Source: Galerina marginata (lineage: Eukaryota > Basidiomycota > Agaricomycetes > Agaricales > Galerinaceae). Taken from it: DNA of 64,000 nt. A program made the translations under genes and the position numbers. The stretch lies in the NCBI GenBank assembly GCA_023014335.1, contig JAECYW010000006.1, positions 3,410,001-3,474,000 of the forward strand. The letters run 5' to 3'. Positions 1-10,740 of this stretch are shown one piece after another (the stretch's first letter is position 1; each line of letters starts with the position of its first letter). Under the pieces are notes generated by a model that worked only from the letters and a program-made list of their open reading frames with translations, searched no databases and was not told where the DNA came from.

Positions 1-1
1 A

Positions 2-3000
2 GCGGAAGAAATCCGTGCTAGTTCCACCATCTCCCAACGTCTAGCGGAAGCTTTCAAACGCAATTCGGAACCCTCGGACTTCGACCAGCACGTCCCGGAG
101 CATCTCAGGGATTTCCACTCCGTCTTCTCTAAGGAGTCCTTTGACAACCTACCGGATCCGAAACCATGGGACCATGCAATTGAACTTGTTGCGGAAGCAA
201 ACCCCCGGAGCTGCAAGGTCTATCCGTTGGCAGTCAATGAACAAAAGGAACTCGATGCATTCATTAAGGAGAACCTTGATTCTGGACGGATCCGCCCTTC
301 CAAATCCCCGATGGCCTCCCCGGTTTTCTTCATTAAGAAGAAGGATGGTTCTCTCCGACTGGTCCAGGACTACCGAGCGCTAAACGCAATGACCGTGAAG
401 AACAAGTACCCGCTTCCGCTTATTTCCGAGTTAATCAATAAACTCCGAGGAGCAAAATACTTCACTAAATTGGATGTCCGTTGGGGTTTTAACAACGTCC
501 GGATGAAGGAAGGAGACGAATGGAAAGCCGCGTTCCGGACCAACCGCAGACTATTTGAACCCCTGGTCATGTTTTTCGGACTCACCAACAGCCCGGCTAC
601 CTTCCAAACCATGATGAATGACATCTTTGAAGACCTCATCTCGGAAGGAGTTGTTGTGGTCTACTTGGACAACATCCTGATCTTCACGGAAACCATCGAG
701 GAACATCGGAATGTCACCCGGAGGGTACTGGAACTTTTGGAAAAGCATAAGTTATACCTCCGGCCGGACAAATGCGAATTTGAACGGACCACAGTCGAAT
801 ATCTCGGAGTGATCATCTCGCACAACACTGTTGGAATGGACCCGGTCAAAATCGCTGGAGTTGCGGAATGGCCGGAACCATCTAATAAAAAGGAAGTACA
901 ATCCTTTTTGGGCTTTACCAACTTCTACCGAAGGTTCATCCGAGATTTTTCGGAACATGCGCGACCGCTCTTTGACCTTACCCGGAATGATACCAAATGG
1001 CATTGGGGCTCGGATGAACAAGCTGCCTTTGACAAGCTCAAACAGTCTATTACCTCCGCCCCGGTCTTACTTTCCCCGGATTCCACCCGCGCTTTCCGAG
1101 TAGAGGCAGACAGTTCCGACTTTGCAACCGGAGCGGTATTGTCGCAGATCTCCCCGGAAGATGACAAATGGCATCCTGTCGCATTCTACTCCAAGTCCTT
1201 GTCCTCGGTTGAACGGAATTATGAAATCCACGACAAGGAAATGTTGGCCATTATCCGCTCCCTGCAGGAGTGGAGGCATTTCCTTGAGGGTGCGGAACAC
1301 CAATTTGAGGTCTGGACGGATCACAAGAACCTGGAATATTTTATGACAGCCAAGCAGCTCAACCGGAGGCAAGCACGATGGTCACTTGTACTTGCCCGGT
1401 TTGACTTCCTTATGCGCCATAAACCCGGACGGACAATGGGAAAACCGGACGCACTGTCCCGACGTTCCGATCATGGAACGGGTTCCGAAGATAATTCCAA
1501 CATCACGCTCCTGACTCCGAAGTTCTTTGCAGTCCGTGCAATGGAAGTTGTGGAAGTAGTCGGGGCCGAGGTCGACATTCTCCGAGACATCCGCAAGGGC
1601 GTTAAAGACCCAGTCCAGGAGGAACCCGTTGCTAAAGCCATCCAAGAACTTCGGAAATCGTCTAACCGCTCACTCCGTTCTGGAGAGTGGTCCGAACGTG
1701 ACAATCTCTTATATTTCCGAGGACGGATTTATGTACCCCCGACTTCCGATCTCCGCCGGAGAATAGTTTCACTCTGCCATGACACTCGGATTGCTGGACA
1801 TGCAGGACGGTTTAAAACCTTGGAACTAGTCTCCCGGAATTATTGGTGGCCCAATATGTCACGCTATGTTGGACGGTACGTCTCTACTTGTGATATGTGC
1901 CTCCGAACCAAAGCCCAACGCCGCCTTCCATCTGGAGAGCTTGTTCCGCTCCCAATCCCGGAAGAACGGTGGCACACCATCAGCGTAGATTTCATTGTGG
2001 AACTTCCGGATTCCGCAGGCTACGACGCAATTATGGTGGTGGTAGACTCCACCGGAAAACGAGGCCATTTCATTGAGACCACTACCACAATCACCGCCGC
2101 CGGAGCCGCACAACTCTTCCTCAAGCATGTGTGGAAACTTCACGGACTCCCATGGAAAGTCATTTCCGACCGCGGATCTCAGTTCATTGCGGAATTCATG
2201 AAGGAGCTGTACCGCCTACTCGGAATTCAGGCGACCCCATCCACTTCATACCATCCGCAGACAGACGGACAAACGGAACGAGTCAACCAAGAACTGGAAC
2301 AGTTCATCCGGATATTTGTCAGTGAAAGGCAAGACGACTGGCAGGGACTCCTCCCGCTCGCGGAATTTGCATACAATAACCACATCCATTCCGCGACCCA
2401 GCACACTCCGTTCCTGCTGGACACCGGACGACATCCGCGGATGGGTTTTGAGCCACATCAGCCTCCATCCAAGTTAGAAGCGGTTAACGAGTTCACCAAA
2501 CGGATGAAGGACACACTTGAAGAAGCCAAGTCCGCACTTTCCAAAGCCAAGGACGACATGGCGCGGTACTACAATCAGCGCAGAACCCCGGCTCCGGTTT
2601 ACAAACCCGGAGACAAAGTGTACCTTGACGCCAGTGACATTCAGACCACCCGGCCCTCCAAGAAGTTTGCACACCGTCGCCTCGGACCCTATCTAGTGGA
2701 AAGACGCATCGGAATCAACGCCTACCGACTCCGACTTCCTGTCTCTCTAAAACGCCTCCACCCGGTGTTTAATGTGATCAAACTAACTCCCGCTCCGGAA
2801 GACCCCATTCCTGGCCGTCAATCCGACCCTCCTCCACCCCCGGAACTCATTGACGGAGAAGAACACTATGAAGTTGAAGAAGTCTTAAACAGCCGAATGT
2901 TCCGACGGAAACTCCAGTACCTAATTAAATGGGAAGGCTACGGAACAGAACACAATTCTTGGGAGTACAAGGACAATGTTAACGCCCCGGAACTTGTCAC

Positions 3001-3223
3001 AGAGTTCCATGCCCAAAACCCCGGGGCCCCACGACAAATCCGCGCACTGGCTTTTGGCTCCATTCCATTCCGACCCATGCCAGTTATCACCTCCGCATCG
3101 AGGCGATGCGATTCTGGAGGGGGGGTAATTGTAAGGGGAACCTCGTTCCGAGCTTCCGCACTTACTTCCGCTCCGGCTCCCATTCCGAGCCCACTCTACA
3201 TTCCGCCGCATCGACGCCCATAA
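2..3223 (+). CDS. Ty3/gypsy Pol polyprotein, C-terminal part (RT, RNase H, integrase, chromodomain)
   Basis: The frame is open from the window edge to the stop, so the true start lies upstream. Reverse transcriptase covers roughly nt 230-780. Its polymerase box reads YLDN (662-673) where the family has YLDD, so one catalytic aspartate is asparagine. RNase H keeps its acidic residues in EADSSD, HDKEM and WTDHKN. Integrase has the H-H-C-C zinc motif ([10 protein letters not shown] ... CDMC) followed by the D-D-E core in [17 protein letters not shown] and [12 protein letters not shown] chromodomain (EVEEVLNSR ... YLIKWEGY) lies at about nt 2865-3020; in this clade it is thought to direct integration to chromatin. 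The D-to-N change suggests that this copy cannot replicate by itself. Confidence 0.93.
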   Translation, partial: AEEIRASSTISQRLAEAFKRNSEPSDFDQHVPEHLRDFHSVFSKESFDNLPDPKPWDHAIELVAEANPRSCKVYPLAVNEQKELDAFIKENLDSGRIRPSKSPMASPVFFIKKKDGSLRLVQDYRALNAMTVKNKYPLPLISELINKLRGAKYFTKLDVRWGFNNVRMKEGDEWKAAFRTNRRLFEPLVMFFGLTNSPATFQTMMNDIFEDLISEGVVVVYLDNILIFTETIEEHRNVTRRVLELLEKHKLYLRPDKCEFERTTVEYLGVIISHNTVGMDPVKIAGVAEWPEPSNKKEVQSFLGFTNFYRRFIRDFSEHARPLFDLTRNDTKWHWGSDEQAAFDKLKQSITSAPVLLSPDSTRAFRVEADSSDFATGAVLSQISPEDDKWHPVAFYSKSLSSVERNYEIHDKEMLAIIRSLQEWRHFLEGAEHQFEVWTDHKNLEYFMTAKQLNRRQARWSLVLARFDFLMRHKPGRTMGKPDALSRRSDHGTGSEDNSNITLLTPKFFAVRAMEVVEVVGAEVDILRDIRKGVKDPVQEEPVAKAIQELRKSSNRSLRSGEWSERDNLLYFRGRIYVPPTSDLRRRIVSLCHDTRIAGHAGRFKTLELVSRNYWWPNMSRYVGRYVSTCDMCLRTKAQRRLPSGELVPLPIPEERWHTISVDFIVELPDSAGYDAIMVVVDSTGKRGHFIETTTTITAAGAAQLFLKHVWKLHGLPWKVISDRGSQFIAEFMKELYRLLGIQATPSTSYHPQTDGQTERVNQELEQFIRIFVSERQDDWQGLLPLAEFAYNNHIHSATQHTPFLLDTGRHPRMGFEPHQPPSKLEAVNEFTKRMKDTLEEAKSALSKAKDDMARYYNQRRTPAPVYKPGDKVYLDASDIQTTRPSKKFAHRRLGPYLVERRIGINAYRLRLPVSLKRLHPVFNVIKLTPAPEDPIPGRQSDPPPPPELIDGEEHYEVEEVLNSRMFRRKLQYLIKWEGYGTEHNSWEYKDNVNAPELVTEFHAQNPGAPRQIRALAFGSIPFRPMPVITSASRRCDSGGGVIVRGTSFRASALTSAPAPIPSPLYIPPHRRP

Positions 3224-3624
3224 AGTCACATGAATCTATCTTTTTACCTTATACGGTAAAAAGATGGATTTGCACCATTCCGCCTACCATTCCGCTTCCG
3301 CTCCACGTTCCGCCGGAATAATGTCCGCGACCTTCCGCTTTCCGAGCTCCCTCACTGCACCCGGCCCTCGGAACGCATTATCTGCCATCAGACCATTTTA
3401 TTTATTATTTTATTATTTACATCGTACCACATTTGGACTTAGCACAGTATTTATACGGCTCACCTGCAGTGGGATCCCCATCCTTTCCTCTTTGGATCCC
3501 CTGCTAGGTGAGTTAGCTGTTAGTTTAATTACTTATTAATAAACTAAACCTTTGGATCCCCTGCTAGTCTCACTACGTCGCCTGACTTCCAGTCTCCGGC
3601 GTTCCGACCGCGGTTGCCCTTACA
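3130..3624 (+). repeat. 3' LTR of the gypsy element
   Basis: The ends form a perfect 8-bp inverted repeat, TGTAAGGG (3130-3137) and CCCTTACA (3617-3624), giving a 495-bp LTR of the usual TG...CA form just after the polypurine tract. The last Pol codons lie inside it. It contains a perfect 9-bp stem with a 6-nt loop at 3240-3263, a TATA-like AT-rich stretch near 3400-3460, and a directly repeated 17-mer (3491-3507 and 3551-3567) that brackets an imperfect hairpin. The 5' LTR is outside the window, so LTR divergence and insertion age cannot be judged. Confidence 0.85.
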
Positions 3625-5204
3625 GCCCCTCAAAACACTATGACCTCAAAGATCCGGACGCACATGAACCAGCAGTTGACGGTGTAGAGCAGCGAGACGA
3701 AGTCGGTCTTATCAGATCTATCACGGTCAAGGTCAGCTTTCCAACTTATTAGCCTCTTGTTCCCTGTGTTTCTAACTCTTCACAGGCTTGTTCTTCTGAA
3801 AAACGGAAGGAATTACTGCGCCAACTCCAGATTCGCGCAGAGAAGCTCCCACTGGCGCTTCTCATCGATATGAAGGTTCGTTGGTCATCAACATATATAA
3901 TGCTCAAGCAGGCGACTCAATTGGAAGGTGTATGTAAATTTTTTTGTCTCCCCCCATCTGCCCGCTTATTTTCAAATAGTTTCTTGATAACTTTATCTAT
4001 GAGATGGGCCGAGAGGAGCCAGACCTCAACAAGCGTTGCAAAATCGATTCCCTGAAGCTGTCGGATGAAGAATGGACAAGACTGAAGAGTTTCATCGACT
4101 TACTCGAGGTAAGGCACATTGTAAAACGCGGTGTATTGAACTGACTGAGCGATTTTCCTATTTAGTGCGCTGATTGTGCACAACAAGCCTTTTCCTACGA
4201 TAACACCCCGACCCTTCACACGGCGCTTCCAGCCTTAGAAGCCTTACATAAAGCGTGGTCCAGCCGATCGACGCGACCAAAGTACGCTCCATTCGCCAAA
4301 GCTCTCAAGGCAGCTATCTCGAAGATTGAGGATTATTATAACAAGACCGCTACCTCCCACGTGTACACATTTTCTATGTGTATGTTGATGTCCTTTCATT
4401 TACTTTTCCTTGATGTTAACAGCCCCATCAATGAACAGTGCTTGATCCCAACATGAAGATGTCACATTTCAAGAAGCATTGGGGTCCCGTACTCGAGAAA
4501 GAAATTCTTGCTTCTGCGGAGAAGATTGTACATATTTTGTTAGCTCATGATAATCTAATTTCTTAACTGGGCTGTTAGTTCAAAGAACAATATTATGAAT
4601 TGTACCGAAACAATACACTGTCAAAAACTGCATCGCGAAAGGGGAACAAGAAGCTTGCCAAGCTCATGGCTGAGTACACAGATGACAAGGATGAGGAAGA
4701 GAGTAGTCCCACCCCTGGCAATGTTACGGAGCCCTGGCAGCGTGAATTTGATCAGTACCTCAATGGTGTGGATGAAGTACTGGACGATATGTCAATCGTT
4801 CGATGGTGGGGGGTAAGTGTTTACTTAATAGGTTTATAACACATATCTGAGCGTTCTTTTCCTAGATTCATTCAACTCGTTTACCTGTTTGGGCATCACT
4901 TGCTTGTGACTACCTGGCAATCATGGCCTTGTCTGTTTCTAGTGAGCGTGCATTTTCTGTGGCAGGAATCACAATCAGTAAGCGACGAAATTGTCTGAAG
5001 GCTGACATTGTCGAAGCCCTCCAATTTCTTAAGTGCTTGATACAAAAAGACCTCCTCTTTCACGAGCCTCAGCCCACCTCAGTTCTGGAACTTGAACTCA
5101 AGGTTATCGATGATGACGATGATCCCGATTGGGTGGATGCAGACAAACCCAAGAGTTGGGACTCGCTGGTAATTGATATTGAGAATTCGGATGTTGACAA
5201 CTAG
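3625..5204 (+). pseudogene. hAT transposase, 5'-truncated by the gypsy insertion
   Basis: Joining seven exon pieces restores one frame: 3625-3731, 3786-3929, 3980-4108, 4166-4379, 4439-4527, 4579-4812 and 4866-5204, with introns of 50-60 nt and standard GT-AG borders. The product includes the RNase-H-fold segment around LLIDMKVRWSSTY and the C-terminal dimerisation region with SSERAFSVAG, both hallmarks of hAT transposases. The tail is acidic (VIDDDDDPD). No internal stop was seen in the joined frame, so the only visible lesion is the missing 5' part behind the LTR. Transposase cuts and rejoins DNA at the element ends in the nucleus; this copy cannot be expressed normally. Confidence 0.82.
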
Positions 5205-5339
5205 TTATCTTAAGTACAGTATAGTTACCAGTTGCAGAAGTATAGAAGTCGTATACCTTATTGATTTCCTTGTCCTATGCGACTGAAAATGTAAATTCAC
5301 AGTTGGAGCTTAAAATGCCTCCGTTAAGCCCCACCAAAA

Positions 5340-5500
5340 TTACGGTATATAGGCAGAAAGCCCCAGCCTGAGCCCAAGCCAGGCCAGGCCAGGCCTGCTT
5401 TTGGGCTTTGGGCCCGGCTCATTGTTTTGTAAAGCCCAAGCCCAGTAAAGCCGAGCCCAAGCCCGGGCTTTCAGGCCGAGCCTGAGCCGGCACATCACTA
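5340..5500 (+). repeat. hAT right subterminal region and terminal inverted repeat
   Basis: This stretch is packed with GCCC/GGGC-type short repeats (AAGCCC, GGCCAGGCC, GAGCCC), unlike the AT-rich surroundings, and ends in CACATCACTA. Dense subterminal repeats of this kind are typical transposase-binding sites in hAT elements. The matching left end is not in the window. Confidence 0.6.
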
Positions 5501-5508
5501 GGCAAAAG

Positions 5509-5918
5509 AGCTTACTGTTCATTTGATTTACCCTTCTGAGGAACAATAGGCCTTCAAAGTTGTAGATAAGTGCAAAAGTGAACCAGTTTCTATAATTATT
5601 TGTCTATGCCACCTATATCTGGCACTGAATGATGACCCAGTGGCCCAAGTTGCTTATTGTTGGCCATACTGCAATGAACAAATGTAGAATATTTTTTTTC
5701 CCTTCATTTACCTCTTCACCTGTTTATTCTAAATTTTATAGAGCTCAAAAGATAATGGGCAATAGGCCACAGAAACATTAAAATGGTCTGTGAAAGCTTG
5801 GGCAAGCCGGAATGGACAGTTGTTGTACCAATATAATTATGTAATAATACCATATATAGATATATATTCCCACAGTGGTTAGTTAGTCCAGCGACTTTGG
5901 CCTTAAAAAAAAATCTGA
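5509..5918. other. AT-rich stretch without a gene
   Basis: No supportable coding region was seen. At 5904-5940 there is a perfect 12-nt inverted repeat (TAAAAAAAAATC and GATTTTTTTTTA) with a 13-nt spacer, which could fold into a hairpin just before the next open frame. Confidence 0.4.
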
Positions 5919-6548
5919 CCCCATATCCGATTTTTTTTTACTGACATCCTCTTGGAGGCAACAGAATCTCCAAAAATGTTGGACAGTGCAAGCTGTCTTG
6001 TCTCTATGCAGCACCTAATGTTCTACAGCAATGAAGATAACTATGCACTCTCCCTGATGGCTAATCTTTGGATCGAGTATGCTACTGAAAGTGAAACATT
6101 GCGGTCAACCTCTCAGAAAGTGTTGATGTACTGTACAACTCCAACTCTGGCTAGGGATCAGATCCTTGATCTAGGACTGATCTCCTTTTCGACCATTAAA
6201 TATTTTAGCTTGAAAGGAACATTATTGGATGAAATCAATCAGACAGTGGAAGAGCTACAAATCTTCATCAAACACATGGCTACTCTGATACCTGATTGAA
6301 CTTCGCACTTTATAGTAGACCCAGGCAACACAACATTGTCGATCTTACAAGGGTCTCATTCAGTAGCTCAGATTCATGCCACTTGGACAGCTCTTGTGAA
6401 ACGACTGGAAAGTGCGCAGAGATTCATGTTAAAATATCAAGAGGAATATAAACAAGGGTTACTATTATTGTTCATGTCCCTGATATCAACTGCTCCAAGT
6501 ATCTGGAGAAATTTACAGGAAGTAGAAGACAATAATTCAGATAATTGA
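5919..6548 (+). pseudogene. Unrecognised open frame broken by one TGA
   Basis: A single reading frame runs from about 5919 to 6548 with only one interruption, a TGA at 6297-6299. The first part includes MEATESPKML and ends LIPD; the second continues TSHFIVDPG and ends NNSDN. The family was not recognised. The location between a hAT element and an inverted-repeat element suggests a decayed transposon passenger gene or host fragment. An intron spanning the TGA cannot be excluded. Confidence 0.3.
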
Positions 6549-6630
6549 CTAAGATATATGTTTGACCACGTACCTCATCTCCGGAATTTACTAAAACCAG
6601 AAAGCCTCTCATATATGAAGGAGGGGGCAG

Positions 6631-7579
6631 CTGTACTTTACCTTGCCCCACCTATTCCGGCTGGATTCCAGTGGAATTTAGACAAATAAGCCTAAAAAAG
6701 CAGGAAATTCTGGTGGATTCTGGTGGATTCTGGTAGAATGGTAGACCAAAATCCACCAGAATATGGCAGAATAGATGAGGTCTTTACTGTGCCCCACCTG
6801 GAATGGGCGGATTCTGCCGGATTCCAGTGCATTCCAGCGGAATATTTCCATTCCGCCCCAGCCAAAAGTGCAAATTCCACCAGAATATTGCCAAAAATGC
6901 TTATTCCGCCGGAATTTATTCCGGAAAAAAACCGGAATGGACCGGAACGGAATGATCTGACATAACTAAGGGTTTGATACCATCAAAACGGGTCTGAGAA
7001 CCTTGAAAACGCTGGAGGAATAGGCAAGATAGTCTCAATTTCAGTGATTTTCAGACTAACTCACTCAATTCTTCACCGCAAAATGAGTTCTCAGGTTTGT
7101 TTTGAAGGTATAAACATGTTTGATGGTATTTATAGTTGTTTGTGTGTGTTAGGACTCCTGAAAATCACTCTTTTGCCAATCCTATGGTGGGAACACATAA
7201 CTTGGCACATTTTGCATCCTGCAAAATAGTCTGGGCGTGGGAGTGATAAATCCACCAACTGTACTCACCAAAAATAGAACAATCTGACTATAATAAAGTT
7301 AAATAAACCGCAACACACCTATGAGCTGCACTCTATGTTGTGCCCCATTCCTGAGCAAATTTGAGTCTATTCACTCCACCAGAATCTGCTGGAATTTGCT
7401 ATTATTTGTAAAAATGTGATTTTGGTCTATTCCAGTCCATTCCGGTGAATTCTGGTCTACCATTCCGCTGGAATCCACCAGAATCCACCGGAATTTCCTG
7501 CTTTTTCAGGCTTATTTGTTCAAATTCCACCGGAATCTGGCCATTCTGGCCAGAATAGGTGGGGCAAGGTAAAGTACAG
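6631..7579. mobile_element. 949-bp element with long terminal inverted repeats
   Basis: The left end CTGTACTTTACCTTGCCCC matches the reverse complement of the right end, and similarity continues inward for well over 100 bp (about 6631-6760 against 7440-7579). Runs of ATTCCGG/CCGGAAT and CCACCAGAAT-type motifs are shared. A further diverged copy of the end motif lies internally near 6785. No transposase is encoded, so this looks non-autonomous. No clear target duplication was found at the two borders. The right border lies immediately next to the KDZ transposase relic. Confidence 0.7.
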
Positions 7580-7583
7580 GGTT

Positions 7584-8410
7584 CATTGACATAATTCGCA
7601 ATGTGATCCTGATATTCCTGTTCCGGAACATAAGCCCCCCACCTGGGCATGAGCTCCACATCCTTGAGATATCGTTGCTTCCCTTTGAGCTTGAAGTTGC
7701 TGTCGACGGCAATATAGAGAGTATAAAGAAATCTGTCACGAAAATGAGCATACTTCAAAATTTAAGTGACATAGGAGTTAGAAAAGACTTACAACAAAGT
7801 GCCCACTTTCTTCCAGTCATCAGGAAGATTTCACCCAGGATGTGGGCAAGCTGGACATTCAATCAGGAGCTCTCCGTTCGACGTGGCGTCAATGCCGGTG
7901 GGATTGTGGCCTTGGCCACCTTGTTTGAGAGCCATCAGGTTATGCCACATTCAAAATACACAATGGAACTCCGGATATCGGTACTGAGAGGATATAGGTT
8001 AGTGACTGAACATAGAAGAGAAGCTTTACTTACAATAGGATTTGAGAGACTTGCATTATCCCCTCATCGTAGGAGGGTGTGGTAGTAATCATAGAGATTG
8101 GTCTTCCCTTGCAAAGTTAACTTGTGGAACGTCTTGAGGCAGTCAAACGTGAAGACAGTTTGAGGTTGTGATAGGGTAGCTGGGAACCATCCCTCACGAA
8201 GTAATTGCTGCCAGGTTGATAATGGTTCATCGTGGCAATGGCAATAGTCAATAGCAAGAAAATGAGGGCCGGAAATGCTGAAAACGATGAAGTTCTTGGG
8301 TCCAGGTTGAGGACACGGACAGCTTGCTCCGGAATGACCAAGCTGATATTGATAGCCGAGGAAAGTAGCCAATTAGTAGCCCGTTGTCTGAGTCGACTGG
8401 TGGCTACCAC
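7584..8410 (-). pseudogene. KDZ (CxC2-type) transposase fragment
   Basis: Read on the minus strand, the fragment begins with a CxC2-like cysteine module (YQLGHSGASCPCPQPG, then CHCHDEPLSTWQQLLREGW and LTLQGKTNLYDYYHTLLR). It continues through WHNLMALKQGGQG and ECPACPHPG and, after an intron, reaches YIAVDSNFKLK and the ELMPRWGAYVPEQEYQ segment. All of this is diagnostic of the Kyakuja-Dileera-Zisupton transposases abundant in mushrooms. Three in-frame TGA codons (8064-8066, 7951-7953, 7831-7833) fall where relatives carry arginine, as remembered from the family. Inverted-repeat elements bound it on both sides, and most of the catalytic core is missing. Confidence 0.82.
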
Positions 8411-9480
8411 TTTTATCATAATACTAAGGCAACTGCCTTGAGGCCATTGTGTATACATCCACAGTCTTTATGAAAGGCTCTTATTTAGTTACCAGGCAAT
8501 ATTTCATTATGAAATTTCATTACTATGCTGGAAATTTTCATAACTCTTATAGCAATTTCATAACTTTTATGGCAACTTTTTGAGTCTTTCATTTTACCTT
8601 GCAGAGTAACTTTCATAAGAATTTCATAACTACCATCAGGAGATTTCATTGCAAGATTTCATTCTACCATTGCGAGATTTTTCATAGGGATTTTATAACT
8701 CTGTGGCTGACGATTTTATAACTTTTCATAACAAATTCATAAGAATTTCATAACTTTCCATGATATTTTTCATTATCATTGCTCAATATTTCATAACTTC
8801 CCTTCGGAAATTTCATTGCAATTTCTTATTCTAATTTTCATTAATACTAGGCAACTTTTAATATGATATTTATATGCAATATTTTGCTTTAATTACTAAA
8901 TATATGTTTATTGGTGTTTGCCTGTGTGTGGGGGGGTCAGGGCCCTATTTCTAATAAAGTTTGGATTTGAGGCCAGAATATGAGGCTATCATAAGCCAAA
9001 TATCCAGCAAAAGGCATTTATAAGTCACACATACATATTACATAATCACATCAAATGACAAATACAGCTTTAAATTAAATATCGCAATGAAATTGCACAG
9101 TAAGAGTAATGAAATAGTTATGAAATTAGCCTAGAAATGTAATGAAAAGGTCCATTGAAAAGGTTGCCTATAGTTATGAAAAGCTATGAAATTTACCAGT
9201 ATAGTTAATGAAATCTCGCACTGATAGAATGAAATCTCGCAATGAAATCTCCTGATGGTAGTTATGAAATTCTTATGAAAGTTACTCTGCAAGGTAAAAT
9301 GAAAGACTCAAAAAGTTGCCATAAAAGTTATGAAATTGCTATAAGAGTTATGAAAATTTCCAGCATAGTAATGAAATTTTGTAATAAAATATTGCCTGGT
9401 AACTAAATGAGAGCCTTTCATAAAGACTGTGGATGTATACACAATGGCCTCAAGGCAGTTGCCTTAGTATTATGATAAAT
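8411..9480. mobile_element. AT-rich 1.07-kb element with about 300-bp terminal inverted repeats
   Basis: The left arm (TTTATCATAATACTAAGGC...) is mirrored by the right arm (...GCCTTAGTATTATGATAAA) over about 300 bp with few differences. The arms are built from reiterated TTTCATAA/TTATGAAA motifs. There is no coding capacity, so it is a MITE-like or fold-back element. The extreme ends allow a TA target duplication (TA|TCATAATAC ... GTATTATGA|TA), but this is not decisive. It abuts the 5' side of the KDZ relic and probably inserted into it. Confidence 0.75.
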
Positions 9481-10148
9481 ATGGCAGCCACTAGTGCCTT
9501 AGCTACAGTTAACATGAATCTTGAAAATTGGCATGCAATCGATGTGTGCATTCCAGGAGGCCAGCCTCATTGCAGATGAGCAAGAATAGATTTTGCATCA
9601 AGGCTTCGTGCTTGCTTTGTGCTATCCCTCTATCAGACTATCACTTCAACTTCAAACAAATTCTGAGAAGAGATGGAATTGCACAGCCAGAAGGTTCAGT
9701 GTGGCCATGGTTGTTGAATTTTACAATGCATTACTGTACATAATCAGGAACCTGGCCAACCTGGGAACCTGGCCGCAGATTTTCTGCAGCCTCATGTACT
9801 CAACGGAATGTCACAAATTTTATATCATTGGAAAGCTTGAGATTGACTCCCTTGAGTGAGAGCATAAAAAATTCAAATTCTTTTTTGAATTAGTGTTATA
9901 GATGATGAAAAACTGCATGCTGGCCATCACGGTACTTTTTCCTTGTTTGGACAAGGCCATTCCAAGATGGCCAGCCCCTCAGAGTCAAAATTACTTATCC
10001 TCTGCTTGAAATTTTTGTACCTCAAAGATCTGAATGCAATAAGTGAGTTATGAGTGCTTTAAAATTTGATTTTATTGCTGAAATTAGTCCTGAACCTCTG
10101 AATGATCTTGCAGGTGTGTTTGCAAGTCACAGATTTTACCTTTGTAAT
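9481..10148. other. Non-coding repeat debris
   Basis: No gene was recognised. Bases 9669-9730 form a roughly 62-bp segment (starting AGAGATGGAATTGCACAG, ending TTTTACAATGCATT) that recurs with substitutions at 11682-11742, so it is a dispersed repeat. Confidence 0.45.
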
Positions 10149-10732
10149 TAGTGTTTGAAAGTCCAGTTCGGTCTGGTTTTTTGACCTCAAGGGGCTTAAC
10201 CGTAGACTGGGACTGGTCTACAAAATTCTGAAAAGTCAAAAGACTGGACCGAGACTGCAAAAGACTGTTAACCGCGGTCTTTTGCAGTCTTTAGACTGGT
10301 CTCAGTCTACATCGGTTAAAACCAGCTCATAACCGGTTTTTCAGTAACATTTTAAATAATATGGCTTGGTAGAAATGTTAACATACCTATTTGCTTTCAA
10401 ACGAGCTCAAAAATGTGTATATATTCTCAGAATTGATGAATTTATGAAAATAATCCGATGAATCTACCATTTTTGAGAAACCTTTAGTATTTTAATGATA
10501 TCTCAGCCAATATTTGACTAAGTTACTTGGTCTTAGACGCATTTTGAAGGGTATAATTAACACTAAAAAAGACCGGTCTTAACCGACATAACTGGTTAAC
10601 GAAGACTGGTCTTTTTGCGGTCTCGACATCTCAAAAACCAAAGACCAGACCACCGTGGTCCGGTCTTTTGCGGTCTGGTCCAGTCTGGTCACCGGTCTTT
10701 TTGCGGTTTCGAGACTGGACTTCCAAACACTA
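10149..10732. mobile_element. Non-autonomous hAT-type MITE, 584 bp
   Basis: The terminal inverted repeats are TAGTGTTTGAAAGTCCAGT on the left and the reverse complement of TAGTGTTTGGAAGTCCAGT on the right (one mismatch). The flanks are TTTGTAAT (10141-10148) and TTTGTGAT (10733-10740), an 8-bp target duplication with one difference. Eight-bp duplications and TAGTG-type ends are hAT hallmarks. The interior is filled with inverted copies of AAGACTGG/CCGGTCTT motifs and encodes nothing. It could be moved in trans by a full hAT element, though its ends differ from those of the element ending at 5500. Confidence 0.85.
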
Positions 10733-10740
10733 TTTGTGAT

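Larger units (their letters stand above)
1..3624 (+). mobile_element. Ty3/gypsy chromodomain LTR retrotransposon, 3' part
   Basis: This is the right-hand part of an LTR retrotransposon whose 5' LTR, gag and protease lie outside the window. The domain order is reverse transcriptase, RNase H, integrase, chromodomain, which is the Ty3/gypsy order. A polypurine tract (3116-3125) directly precedes the 3' LTR. The polyprotein frame is open throughout, so the insertion looks fairly young, but one reverse transcriptase active-site residue is changed. The flanking DNA to the right is hAT transposase sequence, so the element appears to have inserted into a hAT transposon. Confidence 0.93.
3625..5500 (+). 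mobile_element. hAT-family DNA transposon, 3' part
   Basis: The gypsy 3' LTR ends exactly where a hAT transposase frame continues, so this is the right-hand part of a hAT element interrupted by the retrotransposon. The right end reads ...GGCACATCACTA (ending at 5500), which resembles hAT terminal repeats. The next 8 bases (5501-5508, GGCAAAAG) would be the target duplication, but its partner is outside the window. Confidence 0.78.
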
